This document shows, in pieces, positions 9,651-19,024 of a DNA stretch of 64,000 nucleotides; within the stretch, counting starts at the first letter, position 1, and the number at the start of each line of letters is the position of its first letter. The position numbers and the translations under genes are program-made. The DNA comes from Phycicoccus duodecadis (GTDB taxonomy: Bacteria > Actinomycetota > Actinomycetes > Actinomycetales > Dermatophilaceae): the NCBI RefSeq assembly GCF_002846495.1, contig NZ_PJNE01000001.1, positions 1,550,001-1,614,000 on the forward strand, given 5' to 3'. The notes below the pieces were generated by a model that was not told where the DNA came from, did not search any database, and worked only from the letters and a program-made list of their open reading frames with translations.

Positions 9651-10382
9651 CTATGACCCGCCGGTACGCGGCGGTGCGACCCGACCGTCGGCCACGAGCC
9701 CCTCGGCCCGCGCCAGGTCGTCGGGCGTCGTGACCTTGAAGGCCAGGGCGTCGCCCTCGACCACCAGCACCCGCTGCCCGGCCCGCTCGACCAGGGCCGC
9801 GTCGTCGGTGGCGTCCAGCCCGGAGGCGTGCGCGGCGTCGAGCACCGCCCGCCGGAAGCCCTGGGGCGTCTGCACCGCCCGGAGCGCTGCGCGGTCGGGG
9901 GTGCCGGTGACGAACCCGTCGGGGTCGACGCTCTTGACGGTGTCGACGACCGCGACCCCGGGCACGACCCCGTCGGCACCTGCCCGCACGGCGCCCACCA
10001 CGCGCTCGAAGACCGCCACCGGCGTGAGGCAGCGGGCGGCGTCGTGCACCAGGACGACGTCGCACGCGGGGTCGAGGGCGGCCAACCCCGCCGCGACCGA
10101 GGCGGTGCGCTCGGCCCCACCGGCCACCAGCACGGCCGACGCGGGCAGCCATCCCCCCTGCCAGGCCGGATGCCCGGGCGCCTCGTACCCCGGCGGGACG
10201 ACGACGACCAGCGACGTCAGGCTCTGGACGCGCAGCACCGACGCCAGGGCCCAGCGCAGCAGCGGCTGCCCCGCCAGCGGCACGAAGGCCTTGGGCATCT
10301 CGGCCCCCAGGCGCGACCCGGACCCGGCCGCGACGACGACGACGCCCACCCCGCGCGAGGCGGGATGGGCGTCGTTCGTCAC
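9651..10382 (-). CDS. ispD: 2-C-methyl-D-erythritol 4-phosphate cytidylyltransferase
   Basis: Transfers CMP from CTP to methylerythritol phosphate in the MEP pathway. 243 residues from GTG 10382. The nucleotide-binding loop is [16 protein letters not shown], with LVHDAARCL and [13 protein letters not shown] as further active-site motifs, and the C-terminus contains [13 protein letters not shown]. It follows carD by 26 nt, giving the order carD-ispD-ispF conserved in actinobacteria. The open frame extends upstream into carD but homology begins at the chosen start. Confidence 0.94.
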   Translation of the reverse strand: MTNDAHPASRGVGVVVVAAGSGSRLGAEMPKAFVPLAGQPLLRWALASVLRVQSLTSLVVVVPPGYEAPGHPAWQGGWLPASAVLVAGGAERTASVAAGLAALDPACDVVLVHDAARCLTPVAVFERVVGAVRAGADGVVPGVAVVDTVKSVDPDGFVTGTPDRAALRAVQTPQGFRRAVLDAAHASGLDATDDAALVERAGQRVLVVEGDALAFKVTTPDDLARAEGLVADGRVAPPRTGGS

Positions 10383-10408
10383 GTCGGTGCTGTCGCCGGA
10401 GCGAGATG

Positions 10409-10891
10409 TCAGGACGCGAGGACCTCGTCGAGGATGACTTCGGCCTTCTCCTCGTCGGTCTTCTCGGCGAGCGCGAGCTCGGAGACGAGGATCTGACGGG
10501 CCTTGGCCAGCATGCGCTTCTCGCCGGCCGAGAGGCCGCGGTCCTTGTCGCGGCGCCACAGGTCGCGCACGACCTCGGCGACCTTGATGACGTCGCCCGA
10601 GGCGAGCTTCTCGAGGTTGGCCTTGAAACGGCGCGACCAGTTGGTCGGCTCCTCGGCGTACGGGGTGCGCAGCACCTCGAACACCTTGTCGAGGCCGGCC
10701 TTGTCGACGACGTCACGGACGCCGACCAGGTCGCAGTTCTCCGCGGGTACCTCGATCACGAGGTCGCCCTGGGCGACCTTGAGCTTGAGGTACAGCTTCT
10801 CCACTCCGCGGATGGTGCGGTTGTTGATCTCTTCGATGCGGGCAGCCCCGTGGTGGGGGTACACGACCGTTTCGCCGACCTTGAAAACCAT
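10409..10891 (-). CDS. carD: CarD family RNA polymerase-binding regulator
   Basis: A 160-residue CarD protein: the N-terminal RNA-polymerase interaction domain ([15 protein letters not shown]...) is followed by a helical DNA-binding domain with the tryptophan motif [11 protein letters not shown], in which the Trp inserts at the upstream edge of the -10 element. In actinobacteria CarD stabilises open complexes at rRNA and many housekeeping promoters and is generally essential. It leads the carD-ispD-ispF operon. An untranslated leader of about 25-30 nt with GAAAGGGG precedes the ATG. Confidence 0.96.
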   Translation of the reverse strand: MVFKVGETVVYPHHGAARIEEINNRTIRGVEKLYLKLKVAQGDLVIEVPAENCDLVGVRDVVDKAGLDKVFEVLRTPYAEEPTNWSRRFKANLEKLASGDVIKVAEVVRDLWRRDKDRGLSAGEKRMLAKARQILVSELALAEKTDEEKAEVILDEVLAS

Positions 10892-10919
10892 GTGTTGTTG
10901 GCCCCTTTCGCGAGGAGAA

Positions 10920-10949
10920 GTCTATCACGACACGCCGGTCCGGCCCAAT
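10920..10949 (-). promoter_or_regulatory. carD operon promoter
   Basis: On the minus strand TTGGGC (10949-10944) and TAGACT (10925-10920) are separated by 18 bp, matching a housekeeping sigma-A promoter about 30 nt before the carD start codon. The assignment rests on sequence only. Confidence 0.5.
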
Positions 10950-11123
10950 GCGAGCGAAGGGCATCTGTGCAGGTCAGAGGCCTGACGACGGCATCCCCAG
11001 ACCGAAATCGGGGGTTGACAGAACGCCGCCGGCCGTGCTTCGCGCGCGACGTGCGGGCGCCCCGCGCACCCCGGCGCGGGGACGGGTCGGCGCCCCCTCC
11101 TCGCCCCCCGCTATCCTGGCCCG

Positions 11124-11612
11124 GTGACGAACCGCGCCGCCTCCACCCTGCGCCTCACCGGCATCCTGGGCGCCACGCTGCTGGCCTCCGGATGCGCGGT
11201 GTTCTCGCCCGTGCAGACCGACTATCCCTACATCCCGGCCGACGGTGTGCGGCTGACCATCCCCGGGCTCGACCTGCGCAACCTCGTGGTCGTCGCGAGC
11301 GAGAAGGGCGGCCAGGGCGTCCTCGTGGGCCAGGCGGTCAACGAGACCCCCGACGCGGTCGACGTCGTGTTCGCGGTCGGCGACGCGCAGACCACCCCCA
11401 CCGCCGTCCCTGCCCTGAGCGGCAGCAGCCTCGGTGGCAACGGCTCGGCGGTCGGGGTCGGCGCCGTGCCGGTGGCCCCGGGCGAGATGGTCGAGCTCTC
11501 GGTGACCACCCGGGAGGCCGGGCGCAACGTCGTCCGCGTGCCGGTGCTGACGCCGAGCCGCTACTACTCCGAGGTCACGATCCCCAGCGCGAGCGCCGGC
11601 CCCTCCAGCTGA
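11124..11612 (+). CDS. small secreted lipoprotein of unknown function
   Basis: A 162-residue predicted lipoprotein. The signal peptide ends in the lipobox LLASGC with Cys24 as the lipidation site. The mature part is mostly beta-like with no catalytic motif I recognise, and ends in a Ser/Pro-rich tail. The GTG at 11124 lies 6 nt after a TATCCT -10 box (11112-11117), so the message is probably leaderless. It converges on regX3 with 10 nt between stops. Related proteins near regX3/senX3 occur in other actinobacteria, but I cannot assign a role. Confidence 0.75.
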   Translation: MTNRAASTLRLTGILGATLLASGCAVFSPVQTDYPYIPADGVRLTIPGLDLRNLVVVASEKGGQGVLVGQAVNETPDAVDVVFAVGDAQTTPTAVPALSGSSLGGNGSAVGVGAVPVAPGEMVELSVTTREAGRNVVRVPVLTPSRYYSEVTIPSASAGPSS

Positions 11613-11622
11613 GCGGCCGGGC

Positions 11623-12303
11623 TCAGGCCTCGTACTTGTAGCCCAGGCCGCGCACGGTGAGGATGTGCACGGGGTTGCCCGGGTCGGCCTCGACCTTGGC
11701 CCGCAGCCGCTTGATGTGCACGTCGAGGGTCTTGGTGTCGCCCACGTAGTCGCTGCCCCAGACCCGGTCGATGAGCTGCATCCGGGTGAGCACCCGGCCG
11801 GTGTTGCGCAGCAGCATCTCGAGCAGCTCGAACTCCTTGAGCGGGAACGACAGCTGCTCGCCGCGCACCGTCACCACGTGCCGCTCGACGTCCATCCGTA
11901 CCGGGCCGGCCTCGACGGTCGCCGGCATCAGGTCCTCGGGCTCGGCGCCGCGGCGCAGCACCGCCTTGATGCGGGCCAGCAGCTCCCGCGAGGAGTAGGG
12001 CTTGGTCACGTAGTCGTCGGCGCCGAGCTCGAGCCCCACGACCTTGTCGATCTCGCTGTCCTTGGCCGTGAGCATGATGACCGGCACGTTGGAGCGCTGG
12101 CGCAGGGCCCGGCAGACGTCGACGCCCGAGAGCCCGGGGAGCATCAGGTCGAGGAGCACCAGGTCGGCGCCGGTGGTGTCGAACGTCGTCAGCGCGTCGT
12201 GGCCGTTGTCGGCCACCGACACCTCGTACCCCTCCCTGCTCAGCAGGTACGACAGGGGGTCGGAGAACGACTCCTCGTCCTCGACGATCAGGATGCGCGT
12301 CAT
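11623..12303 (-). CDS. regX3: phosphate response regulator, RegX3/PhoP type
   Basis: A 226-residue OmpR/PhoB-class response regulator. Receiver: acidic pocket VEDEE, phospho-acceptor Asp52 in LLDLMLPG, and Lys101 in TKPYSS. The C-terminal winged helix has the recognition region YVGDTKTLDVHIKRLRAK. It overlaps the sensor gene by 4 nt (ATGA), so the pair is coupled. With phoU divergent and a PHO box between, it is the phosphate-starvation regulator of this genome, probably acting on the pst operon in the same window. Confidence 0.93.
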   Translation of the reverse strand: MTRILIVEDEESFSDPLSYLLSREGYEVSVADNGHDALTTFDTTGADLVLLDLMLPGLSGVDVCRALRQRSNVPVIMLTAKDSEIDKVVGLELGADDYVTKPYSSRELLARIKAVLRRGAEPEDLMPATVEAGPVRMDVERHVVTVRGEQLSFPLKEFELLEMLLRNTGRVLTRMQLIDRVWGSDYVGDTKTLDVHIKRLRAKVEADPGNPVHILTVRGLGYKYEA

Positions 12304-13496
12304 GCGGGGCTCTCTCCTCGGGCGGCGGCGGCCACGCCGGGCTCGGGGTCGGCCGCGAGGTCGTCGGCGGTCTGGTCGACCGCGACGGGAAGTCTCATCG
12401 TGAAGGTCGAGCCGCGCCCCTCCTCCGACCACACGGTGACCTCACCGCCGTGGTTGGCGCAGATGTGCTTGACGATGGCCAGGCCCAGCCCCGTGCCCCC
12501 CGTGGCCCGCGAGCGCGCGGCGTCGACGCGGTAGAACCGCTCGAAGATGCGCTCCTGCTCGCCGACCGGGATGCCCTGGCCCTGGTCGGTGACGGCGATC
12601 TCGACCGCGTCGCCGACCTGCCGGGCCCCCACCCCCACGCGGGTGCCCGCCTCGCTGTAGTTGACGGCGTTGGCCAGCAGGTTGGCCACGGCGGTGACCA
12701 GCAGCTCGAGGTCGCCGAAGACCCGCAGGCCCCGCTGAGCGGCGACCTGCACGTCGATCTGGCGGGCGTCGGCGGCCACCCGCACCCGGTCGTGCGCCTC
12801 GTGCAGCACGGCGTCGACCTCGACGAGGTCGGGCTCGTGCAGGGTGTCGGCCACCTGGAGCCGCGAGAGGTCGACGATCTCCTGGACCAGACGCCCGAGC
12901 CGGGTGGCCTCGATCGAGATGCGACGGGCGAAGCGGGTGACGGCCTCGGGGTCGTCCTTGGCGTCGAGCACGGCCTCCGCCAGCAGCGAGATGCCGCCGA
13001 CGGGGGTCTTCAGCTCGTGGCTGACGTTGGCCACGAAGTCGCGGCGGACCTCCTCGACCCGGCGCGCGTGGGTGTGGTCCTCGGCCAGCAGCAGCACGTG
13101 CGCGGCGCCCAGCGGGGCCACCCGCACCCGCATCACGACACTGGCGTCGGCCACCGGCCCGCGGGCGAGGTCGAGCTCGGCCTCGCGGATGACGCCGTCG
13201 CGGCGCACCTGGCGGGCGAGGTGACGCAGCTCGTGGTGCACGAGCTCGCCGTGGCGCACCAGCCCGTAGGTGACGGCCGAGGCGGAGGTGTTGACGACGG
13301 CGTCGGAGGCGTCGACGACCACGGCCACCGAGCGCAGCACCGACAGCACGTCACCGACCCCGCGGGGCAGGGGCGGCTCGGGCGCGACCGGCGCGGCCTC
13401 GAAGCTGCGCTCGGAGAACCGCCCGGCGAGCACGGCGACGGCCCCGATGACGAGGCCGACGGCCCCGCCGAGCGTCGCCGCGATCGTCGCATCCAC
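12300..13496 (-). CDS. senX3: phosphate-sensing histidine kinase, SenX3/PhoR type
   Basis: A membrane-bound histidine kinase of about 398 residues. One N-terminal transmembrane helix (about residues 5-24) is followed by a PAS-like region, the H-box VSHELKTPVGG, an N-box LLANAVNYSEAG, and G-boxes DQGQGIP and GGTGLGLAIVKH. GTG 13496 is chosen because it lies exactly 6 nt after a TACCCT -10 box (a leaderless start) and puts the membrane helix at the N-terminus. An upstream ATG-type start at 13574 would add 26 basic residues and is less likely. Partner of RegX3, probably held off by PhoU in high phosphate. Confidence 0.9.
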   Translation of the reverse strand: MDATIAATLGGAVGLVIGAVAVLAGRFSERSFEAAPVAPEPPLPRGVGDVLSVLRSVAVVVDASDAVVNTSASAVTYGLVRHGELVHHELRHLARQVRRDGVIREAELDLARGPVADASVVMRVRVAPLGAAHVLLLAEDHTHARRVEEVRRDFVANVSHELKTPVGGISLLAEAVLDAKDDPEAVTRFARRISIEATRLGRLVQEIVDLSRLQVADTLHEPDLVEVDAVLHEAHDRVRVAADARQIDVQVAAQRGLRVFGDLELLVTAVANLLANAVNYSEAGTRVGVGARQVGDAVEIAVTDQGQGIPVGEQERIFERFYRVDAARSRATGGTGLGLAIVKHICANHGGEVTVWSEEGRGSTFTMRLPVAVDQTADDLAADPEPGVAAAARGESPA

Positions 13497-13568
13497 GGCA
13501 TCAGGGTACGGCGAGCGACCGCCCCCGCCGTGCCGCGGACGGGCCGCGGGGCGGCGCCGACGCCCGAA

Positions 13569-13601
13569 GTTCACCTCGGGGGCGCCTCCGGTTCACCGCT
13601 A
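13569..13601. promoter_or_regulatory. PHO box between senX3 and phoU
   Basis: GTTCAC occurs at 13569-13574 and 13591-13596, 22 nt apart, i.e. two 11-nt PhoP/RegX3 direct-repeat units with a degenerate unit between. This fits autoregulation of the divergent senX3-regX3 and phoU transcripts. The spacing matches the site at pstS. Confidence 0.6.
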
Positions 13602-13684
13602 CCTGCAACAGTCGACCTCGCGAGCAGCGGCGCGTGCCCGACCGGTGCGCCCTGACACCCCCAGCGGAGGACCGACCCAGCGTG

Positions 13685-14389
13685 ATGCGCAAGGCCTACC
13701 ACGAGGAGCTCGACCGTATCGCCGAGAGCCTCGTCGAGATGACCCACCTCGCGGCGTCGGCGATGAGCCGGGCGACCACCGCCCTCCTCGACGCCGACGT
13801 CCACCTCGCCGACTCCGTCATCACGGCGGACGCCGAGATCGACGCCCGGCGCGAGCAGATCGACCTGCTCTCCTTCGACCTCCTGGCCCTCCAGCAGCCG
13901 GTCGCCACCGACCTGCGGGTCGTGGTCACGAGCATGCGGATGAGCAGCGACATCGAGCGGATGGGCGACCTCGCCCGCCACGTCGCCAAGGTCGCCCGCC
14001 TGCGCTACCCGGCCTCGGCGGTGCCCCCCGAGCTGCGCGGCACCTTCCGCGAGATGGGCCAGGTCGCCGAGCTCATCGTCGAGAAGGTGGGCTCGGTCAT
14101 CGCGGCCCGCGACATCGACGGCGCCCGCCAGATCGCCCGCGACGACGACGCCATGGACGCCCTGCACCGCGACCTCTTCGAGCACGTCACGGGCAAGGAC
14201 TGGCCGCACGACACCGAGACGGCGGTCGACATCACGCTGCTCGGGCGCTACTACGAGCGCTTCGCCGACCACGCGGTGTCGGTGGCCGAGCGCGTGGTGT
14301 GGATCGTCACCGGCGAGTGGGGCAACGAGGCCAACGGCAGCCACGAGGACGCCGAGGACGCGGCCGCCCCCGGCCGTCCCCCTGCCTGA
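13685..14389 (+). CDS. phoU: phosphate transport regulator PhoU
   Basis: A 234-residue helical-bundle protein made of two PhoU repeats, with the metal-binding signatures MSSDIERMGDLARH and LGRYYERFADHAVSVAERV. It links the PstSCAB transporter to the sensor kinase, silencing the phosphate response when phosphate is plentiful. Divergent from senX3-regX3 across a PHO box. GGAGG at 13666-13670 serves either GTG 13682 or ATG 13685; the ATG matches the family N-terminus (MRKAYHEEL). Confidence 0.95.
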   Translation: MRKAYHEELDRIAESLVEMTHLAASAMSRATTALLDADVHLADSVITADAEIDARREQIDLLSFDLLALQQPVATDLRVVVTSMRMSSDIERMGDLARHVAKVARLRYPASAVPPELRGTFREMGQVAELIVEKVGSVIAARDIDGARQIARDDDAMDALHRDLFEHVTGKDWPHDTETAVDITLLGRYYERFADHAVSVAERVVWIVTGEWGNEANGSHEDAEDAAAPGRPPA

Positions 14390-14472
14390 CCCGACGCGCA
14401 GGGCTCGACCGGCGGGGGGCCCGGTGCACCCGTGCGGTTCCCTCCGCCCGACCCCCGGGTGAGGATGGGGCC

Positions 14473-16368
14473 GTGACGCGCACCGTCGACGACGACTTCG
14501 AGGGATTCGTCGCGGCTCGGTGGCCCGAGCTCGAGACGGTGGCCCTGGTCGCGACCCTCGACCCCGAGCCGGCGCGCGCCCTGGTCACCGAGGCGCTGGC
14601 CGGGCTGCGCGGCCGCTGGAGCCAGGCCGTCGAACAGGGTGCCCCCACGGCCGCGGCGCGCTCCGCGGTGCTCGCCGCCGTCGCCGCCCTTCCCGACCGC
14701 CGCGAGCCGTCGGCGGTCCGTGGCGCACCCCTCGCGGACGACGCCTCGGCCGTGCCCGCCGCCCTGCTCGAGACCCTGGCCCGGGAGACGCCACTCGTGC
14801 GGGCGGTCTTGGCGGCCGGCAGCGTCTGGGAGCTCGACCCCCGTGAGCTGGCCCCGCTCCTCGGCCGTGGCCACCCCGCCGTCCTCGACGCCGCCCGGCA
14901 GGCCCGGGACCGGCTGCTGGCTGCCCACCGGGAGGCCCGTGCCACCGACGGCCTGGCGCCCGCCGACCACCACCTCGACGACGACCTGGCCGAGCTGGTC
15001 GACCGGCTCACCGCGGGCCGGCCCGAGCCTCCCGACCCCGCGGCCCTGGTCGCCGAGCGGTCGGCCGGCCTGCGCCGGCGCCAGCTGCTCCTGGGGGCAG
15101 GGGCCGTCGCGGTGACGGCCGCCGGAGCCACCTGGTTCGTCCGGGGCGCGGCCGGCGCCGGCGCCCCCCGCCCCGCCGCCACCACGCCGGCGCCGCCCGG
15201 GCCCCGCGACCCCGTGTGGGCCTTCACGAGCCGCTGGCCGGCGCGCGGCCCGCTGGCGAACGACGCCGGCATCCGGGCCCTGGTGACCCGGGCCGGTGGC
15301 CCGGGCACCCGGCTGGTGTACGCCGCCGACCTGCCGGGGGTGCGCGCCGCGGTCGCGGTGGTGCCCCAGGTCGACGACACGCCCGGCCTCGGCAGCACGG
15401 TCAAGCTCTGGAGCGGGGCGCCCGGCACCCCGGCCGAGCGGCTCGCCGAGGTCCCCCTCGCCCTGCAGGGGGTCTACGGGACCTCCGACCTGGTCGCCGT
15501 CGGGATCCCCGCGGGCGACACCGGGGTGCTGCTGGTGCTCACCCGGCCGACCGTGCGCAGTGTCGACTTCTCACCGGTCGTCACGCTCACCCAGGGAGGC
15601 TCGATCCAGCGGATCTACGCCCGGCTGGCCCTGAGCGCGGGCATCACCGCCTTCGTGCTGGACCAGCGGTTCGGCACCGGGGGCCGCGTGCGGGCCGTCG
15701 GCTACGACGGACCCGTCCCCGCACCGGAGCAGTGGGGCGGGGTCGACATGTACGGCGACGACCCGGCCCGCAGCCTCGTGCAGCAGGTCGCCTCGGCCAC
15801 CGGCCTCCCGCCGGCCCGCCTCGTGGCCCGCATCCTCGTCGACTCCCCCACCGACGGCAGCGTCCTCGACGCCACCGCCCTCTCGCCGCGGGGCGAGGAC
15901 GGGCGGGTGCGCGTGGCGCTGGTGCGGACGCCGGAGCGGGCGGTCGTGCGGCTGGCCGTGGTGAGCGACGACGGGCGCGGCTCGGGCGGCATCCTCTTCG
16001 ACGCGCCAAAGGTCGTGCCGGCCGAGCTGGCCGAGGACCCGCTGGTCATCCCCCTCGACACCCTCCCACCCAGCACGGGGCGCTACCTCGTCGTCGTCCC
16101 GGGGGGTGGCGCGACCTGCCAGTTCCTGCTTGCGGATACCCGGCGGGCGGTCTCCCCGCGCACACCGATGAAGGGGCGCACCGCCGTCCTCCTGGTCGAG
16201 AACGACGACGGTGCCGGCCCCTACCGGCTGGTGGTCCGCGACCGGAGCGGCGCGGTGGTCTACGACGCCGTCCCCACGCCGGGGCGCGACCTGCAGGGCG
16301 GCGACGCGGACGTCGTCGAGGAGCCGACGACCGGCTGGCTCGGGCTGCCCAGCGACCAGGTCCCCTAG
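14473..16368 (+). CDS. large membrane-anchored protein with sigma-factor-like N-terminus
   Basis: A 631-residue protein from a GTG start. Residues 1-60 (DFEGFVAARWPELETVALVA..., then ALVTEALAGLRGRWSQA) resemble the region-2 start of SigE-type ECF sigma factors, but no convincing -10 or -35 recognition motifs follow. A helical cytoplasmic stretch leads to one transmembrane helix (about 205-224, LLLGAGAVAVTAAGATWFV). A Pro/Ala linker and an exported domain of about 390 residues, beta-rich, follow. I do not recognise the exported domain. It is isolated, between phoU and gpmA. A transmembrane sensor or anti-sigma-like role is possible but speculative. Confidence 0.7.
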   Translation: MTRTVDDDFEGFVAARWPELETVALVATLDPEPARALVTEALAGLRGRWSQAVEQGAPTAAARSAVLAAVAALPDRREPSAVRGAPLADDASAVPAALLETLARETPLVRAVLAAGSVWELDPRELAPLLGRGHPAVLDAARQARDRLLAAHREARATDGLAPADHHLDDDLAELVDRLTAGRPEPPDPAALVAERSAGLRRRQLLLGAGAVAVTAAGATWFVRGAAGAGAPRPAATTPAPPGPRDPVWAFTSRWPARGPLANDAGIRALVTRAGGPGTRLVYAADLPGVRAAVAVVPQVDDTPGLGSTVKLWSGAPGTPAERLAEVPLALQGVYGTSDLVAVGIPAGDTGVLLVLTRPTVRSVDFSPVVTLTQGGSIQRIYARLALSAGITAFVLDQRFGTGGRVRAVGYDGPVPAPEQWGGVDMYGDDPARSLVQQVASATGLPPARLVARILVDSPTDGSVLDATALSPRGEDGRVRVALVRTPERAVVRLAVVSDDGRGSGGILFDAPKVVPAELAEDPLVIPLDTLPPSTGRYLVVVPGGGATCQFLLADTRRAVSPRTPMKGRTAVLLVENDDGAGPYRLVVRDRSGAVVYDAVPTPGRDLQGGDADVVEEPTTGWLGLPSDQVP

Positions 16369-16378
16369 AGGGCCGGGC

Positions 16379-17116
16379 TCACTTCCCTTGGTTGGCGACG
16401 GCGGCCGCGGCCGCGGCGGCGGCCTCCGGGTCGAGGTACTGACCCGGGCCGGTCGGCATGAAGTCGTCACCGAGCCGGTACACCAGGGGCATCCCGGTGG
16501 GGATGTTGAGGCCGGCGATGTCGTCGTCGCCGATGCCGTCGAGGTGCTTGACCAGGGCGCGCAGGCTGTTGCCGTGGGCCGTGACGAGCACCGTGTGGCC
16601 GGCGCTGAGGTCGGCCTGGATGTCGTTCTCCCAGTAAGGCATCATCCGCGGGATGACATCGGCGAGGCACTCGGTGAGCGGCACGTCCACCCCGGTGTAG
16701 CGCGGGTCGCCGGTCTGGTCGAACTCGCTGCGGCGCTCGATGGGCGGGGGCGGGGTGTCGAAGGAGCGGCGCCACAGCATGAACTGCTCGTCGCCGTAGG
16801 TCTCGCGGGTGGCCGCCTTGTCGAGCCCCTGGAGGGCGCCGTAGTGGCGCTCGTTGAGCCGCCAGCTGCGGCGCACCGGGATCCAGTGCCGGTCCGCCGC
16901 GTCGAGCGCGAGGTTGGCCGTGGTGATGGCGCGGCGCAGCACCGACGTGTGCACGACGTCGGGCAGCAGCCCGGCGTCCTTCATCAGCTCGCCGCCGCGC
17001 ACGGCCTCGGCCCGGCCCTTCTCGGTGAGGTCGACGTCGACCCATCCGGTGAAGAGGTTCTTCTGGTTCCAGTCGGACTCGCCGTGGCGCAGGAGGATCA
17101 GCGTGTGCTCCGTCAT
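16379..17116 (-). CDS. gpmA: 2,3-bisphosphoglycerate-dependent phosphoglycerate mutase
   Basis: Interconverts 3- and 2-phosphoglycerate in glycolysis. 245 residues. The phosphohistidine motif is LRHGESDWN; the partner motif [11 protein letters not shown] and second catalytic histidine in [10 protein letters not shown] are present. ATG 17116 follows a TAGGCT -10 box (17124-17129) by 7 nt, so it is probably leaderless. The C-terminus carries an alanine run (AAAAAAAA), a minor local oddity. It is convergent with the 14473 gene. Confidence 0.95.
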   Translation of the reverse strand: MTEHTLILLRHGESDWNQKNLFTGWVDVDLTEKGRAEAVRGGELMKDAGLLPDVVHTSVLRRAITTANLALDAADRHWIPVRRSWRLNERHYGALQGLDKAATRETYGDEQFMLWRRSFDTPPPPIERRSEFDQTGDPRYTGVDVPLTECLADVIPRMMPYWENDIQADLSAGHTVLVTAHGNSLRALVKHLDGIGDDDIAGLNIPTGMPLVYRLGDDFMPTGPGQYLDPEAAAAAAAAVANQGK

Positions 17117-17204
17117 ACCCGCCAGCCTAGCGAGCGGCACGGTGCCGACCGCGGGGGTGCACCGGGGGTGAGACCCCGCCGGCGAGGGGTCTCGCAGCGG
17201 CGGC

Positions 17205-17720
17205 TCAGGCCTCGCGCGGCGGGTCGCCCGGGCGCGCCAGGAGGTGGCGGAAGGCCTCGAGGTTGCGCAGGCTCTCACCGCGCGACACCCGCCACTCCCA
17301 CTCCTTGCGCATCGAGGTGAGGAACCCCAGCACCAGCAGCTCGTTGAACGGCTCGTCGGCCGCGGTCAGCACCACCCCGAGCAGCCGGTCCAGCGACTCG
17401 GCGTCGACCGAGGCGGTGGGCAGCCGGCCGGTGACGAACACGTCGCCGGCCGCGTCGACCGAGTAGGCCAGCCCGGGCAGCCGCAGGTTGCGCCGCAGCA
17501 GGTAGCGGTAGACCTCGACGTGGTTCTCGTCGGGGTTGCGGATGACGAAGGCCGAGACCGAGACCCCCGCCTCGGAGCACACCAGCGACACCACGGTCCG
17601 GAGCTTCTTCTCGCCGGGGAGGGTCGCCACGACCTCCTCGGCGCGCGCGCCCTGCTCCCACTCGATGCCGGCGTCGTCGAGGACGCGCTGCACGGTGGCG
17701 GCGAGCTCGTGGGCGCTCAC
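17205..17720 (-). CDS. YbjN domain protein
   Basis: A 171-residue YbjN-family protein, a fold related to type III secretion chaperones with no fixed biochemical role. Family features include [26 protein letters not shown]. It starts at GTG 17720, overlapping the stop of mshA by 4 nt (GTGA), so it is co-translated with mycothiol glycosyltransferase. The mshA-YbjN order is conserved in many actinobacteria, suggesting a link to mycothiol or redox state, which is inference. Confidence 0.86.
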   Translation of the reverse strand: MSAHELAATVQRVLDDAGIEWEQGARAEEVVATLPGEKKLRTVVSLVCSEAGVSVSAFVIRNPDENHVEVYRYLLRRNLRLPGLAYSVDAAGDVFVTGRLPTASVDAESLDRLLGVVLTAADEPFNELLVLGFLTSMRKEWEWRVSRGESLRNLEAFRHLLARPGDPPREA

Positions 17721-19024
17721 GGGATGACCGCCGTGGGGATGCCGGTGAGCCGCGGGGCCTCGTGGATCGAGACGTCCTTGGGGCGGCTGAGCGCCTCGCC
17801 GTACACGTCGAGCAGGCGCTGCGCGGTGTGCGCCCACCCGTAGCCCTGGGCGTGCTCGACGGCCCGCCGCGCGAGGGTGCCCCGCAGCGCCGGGTCGAGG
17901 ACGAGGCGCCCGAGGGCGGTGGCCCAGTCGGCGGTGTCGTGGCCGTCGACGAGCAGCCCGGCCTCGCCCACCGCGATGGGCAGCCCGCCCACGTCGGCGG
18001 CGACCACCGGCGTGCCACACGCCTGCGCCTCGACCGCCACCAGCCCGAAGGACTCGCTGTGCGACGGCACGGCCAGCACGTCGGCCGCGCGGTACCACTG
18101 CGCGAGCGTCGGCCGGTCGACCGGCGGGACGAAGCGCACGTTCTCGGCGATGCCGAGCCGCGCGGCGAGGTCGTCGAGACCCATCGGGGTCCGGGCCCCC
18201 GACCCGCTGGCCCCGCCGAGGACGCCCACGACGAGGCGGTCGCGCAGCCCGGGATGACGACGCACCAGCTCGGCCGCGGCCCGCACCAGCACGTCGGGCC
18301 CCTTGAGCGGCTGGATGCGCCCGACGAAGAGCAGCAGCACGGCATCCGCGGGGACGCCGAGGAGGGCCCGGGCCGCGGCCTGCGACCCGGGCGCGAAGGT
18401 CGTCAGGTCCACCCCGGGCTCGACGACGGCCACCCGGGCCGGGTCGGCGTCGTAGAGGTCGACCAGCTCCGAGGCCTCGCGGGCGGTGTTGGCCACGAGC
18501 CGGTCGGCGGCCTCGACGACCTGGGCCTCACCGATCTCGCGGCCGCGCGGCTCGGGCTCGTCGCCGTCGGCCAGGTGCAGGTTCTTGACCCGCGCCATGG
18601 TGTGCATGGTGTGCACCAGGGGCACCGCCCACCGGTCGGCCGCGAGCCAGCCGACCTGTCCGGAGAGCCAGTAGTGCGAGTGCACGAGGTCGTAGTAGCC
18701 GGGGGGCGCGTGGGCCGCGACGCGCATCATCCCGGCCGCGAAGGCGCACAGCTGGCCCGGCAGGTCCTCCTTGGAGAGGCCCTCGTACGGGCCGGCCGGC
18801 ACGTAGCGCACGACGACACCGGGCTCGACCTCGACGACCTCCGGCTGCGACGCGGTGGTGGTGCGGGTGAAGACGTCGACGGCCGTCCCCATCCGCGCCA
18901 GGTGCCGCGAGACCTCGAGGACGTAGACGTTCATGCCGCCCGCGTCGCCCACCCCAGGCTGCGCCAGCGGCGAGGTGTGCACGCTGACCATCGCGACCCG
19001 GGCCGGCCGGGCGCCGGCGCTCAT
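17717..19024 (-). CDS. mshA: D-inositol-3-phosphate glycosyltransferase
   Basis: A GT4-family glycosyltransferase of 435 residues catalysing the first step of mycothiol synthesis, transfer of GlcNAc from UDP-GlcNAc to 1L-myo-inositol 3-phosphate. Family features: N-terminal [24 protein letters not shown], acceptor-binding VHSHYWLSG, and the donor-site segments VGRIQPLKG and [19 protein letters not shown] 19024 overlaps the stop of the upstream membrane-protein gene by 4 nt. mshD is encoded 12 kb downstream. Confidence 0.94.
   Translation of the reverse strand: MSAGARPARVAMVSVHTSPLAQPGVGDAGGMNVYVLEVSRHLARMGTAVDVFTRTTTASQPEVVEVEPGVVVRYVPAGPYEGLSKEDLPGQLCAFAAGMMRVAAHAPPGYYDLVHSHYWLSGQVGWLAADRWAVPLVHTMHTMARVKNLHLADGDEPEPRGREIGEAQVVEAADRLVANTAREASELVDLYDADPARVAVVEPGVDLTTFAPGSQAAARALLGVPADAVLLLFVGRIQPLKGPDVLVRAAAELVRRHPGLRDRLVVGVLGGASGSGARTPMGLDDLAARLGIAENVRFVPPVDRPTLAQWYRAADVLAVPSHSESFGLVAVEAQACGTPVVAADVGGLPIAVGEAGLLVDGHDTADWATALGRLVLDPALRGTLARRAVEHAQGYGWAHTAQRLLDVYGEALSRPKDVSIHEAPRLTGIPTAVIP

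Noticed and set aside
13270..14472. Long 5' extension of the 14473 gene through phoU
   Set aside because: The frame covers phoU antisense to its codon pattern and is Arg-rich; the protein-like sequence starts at GTG 14473.
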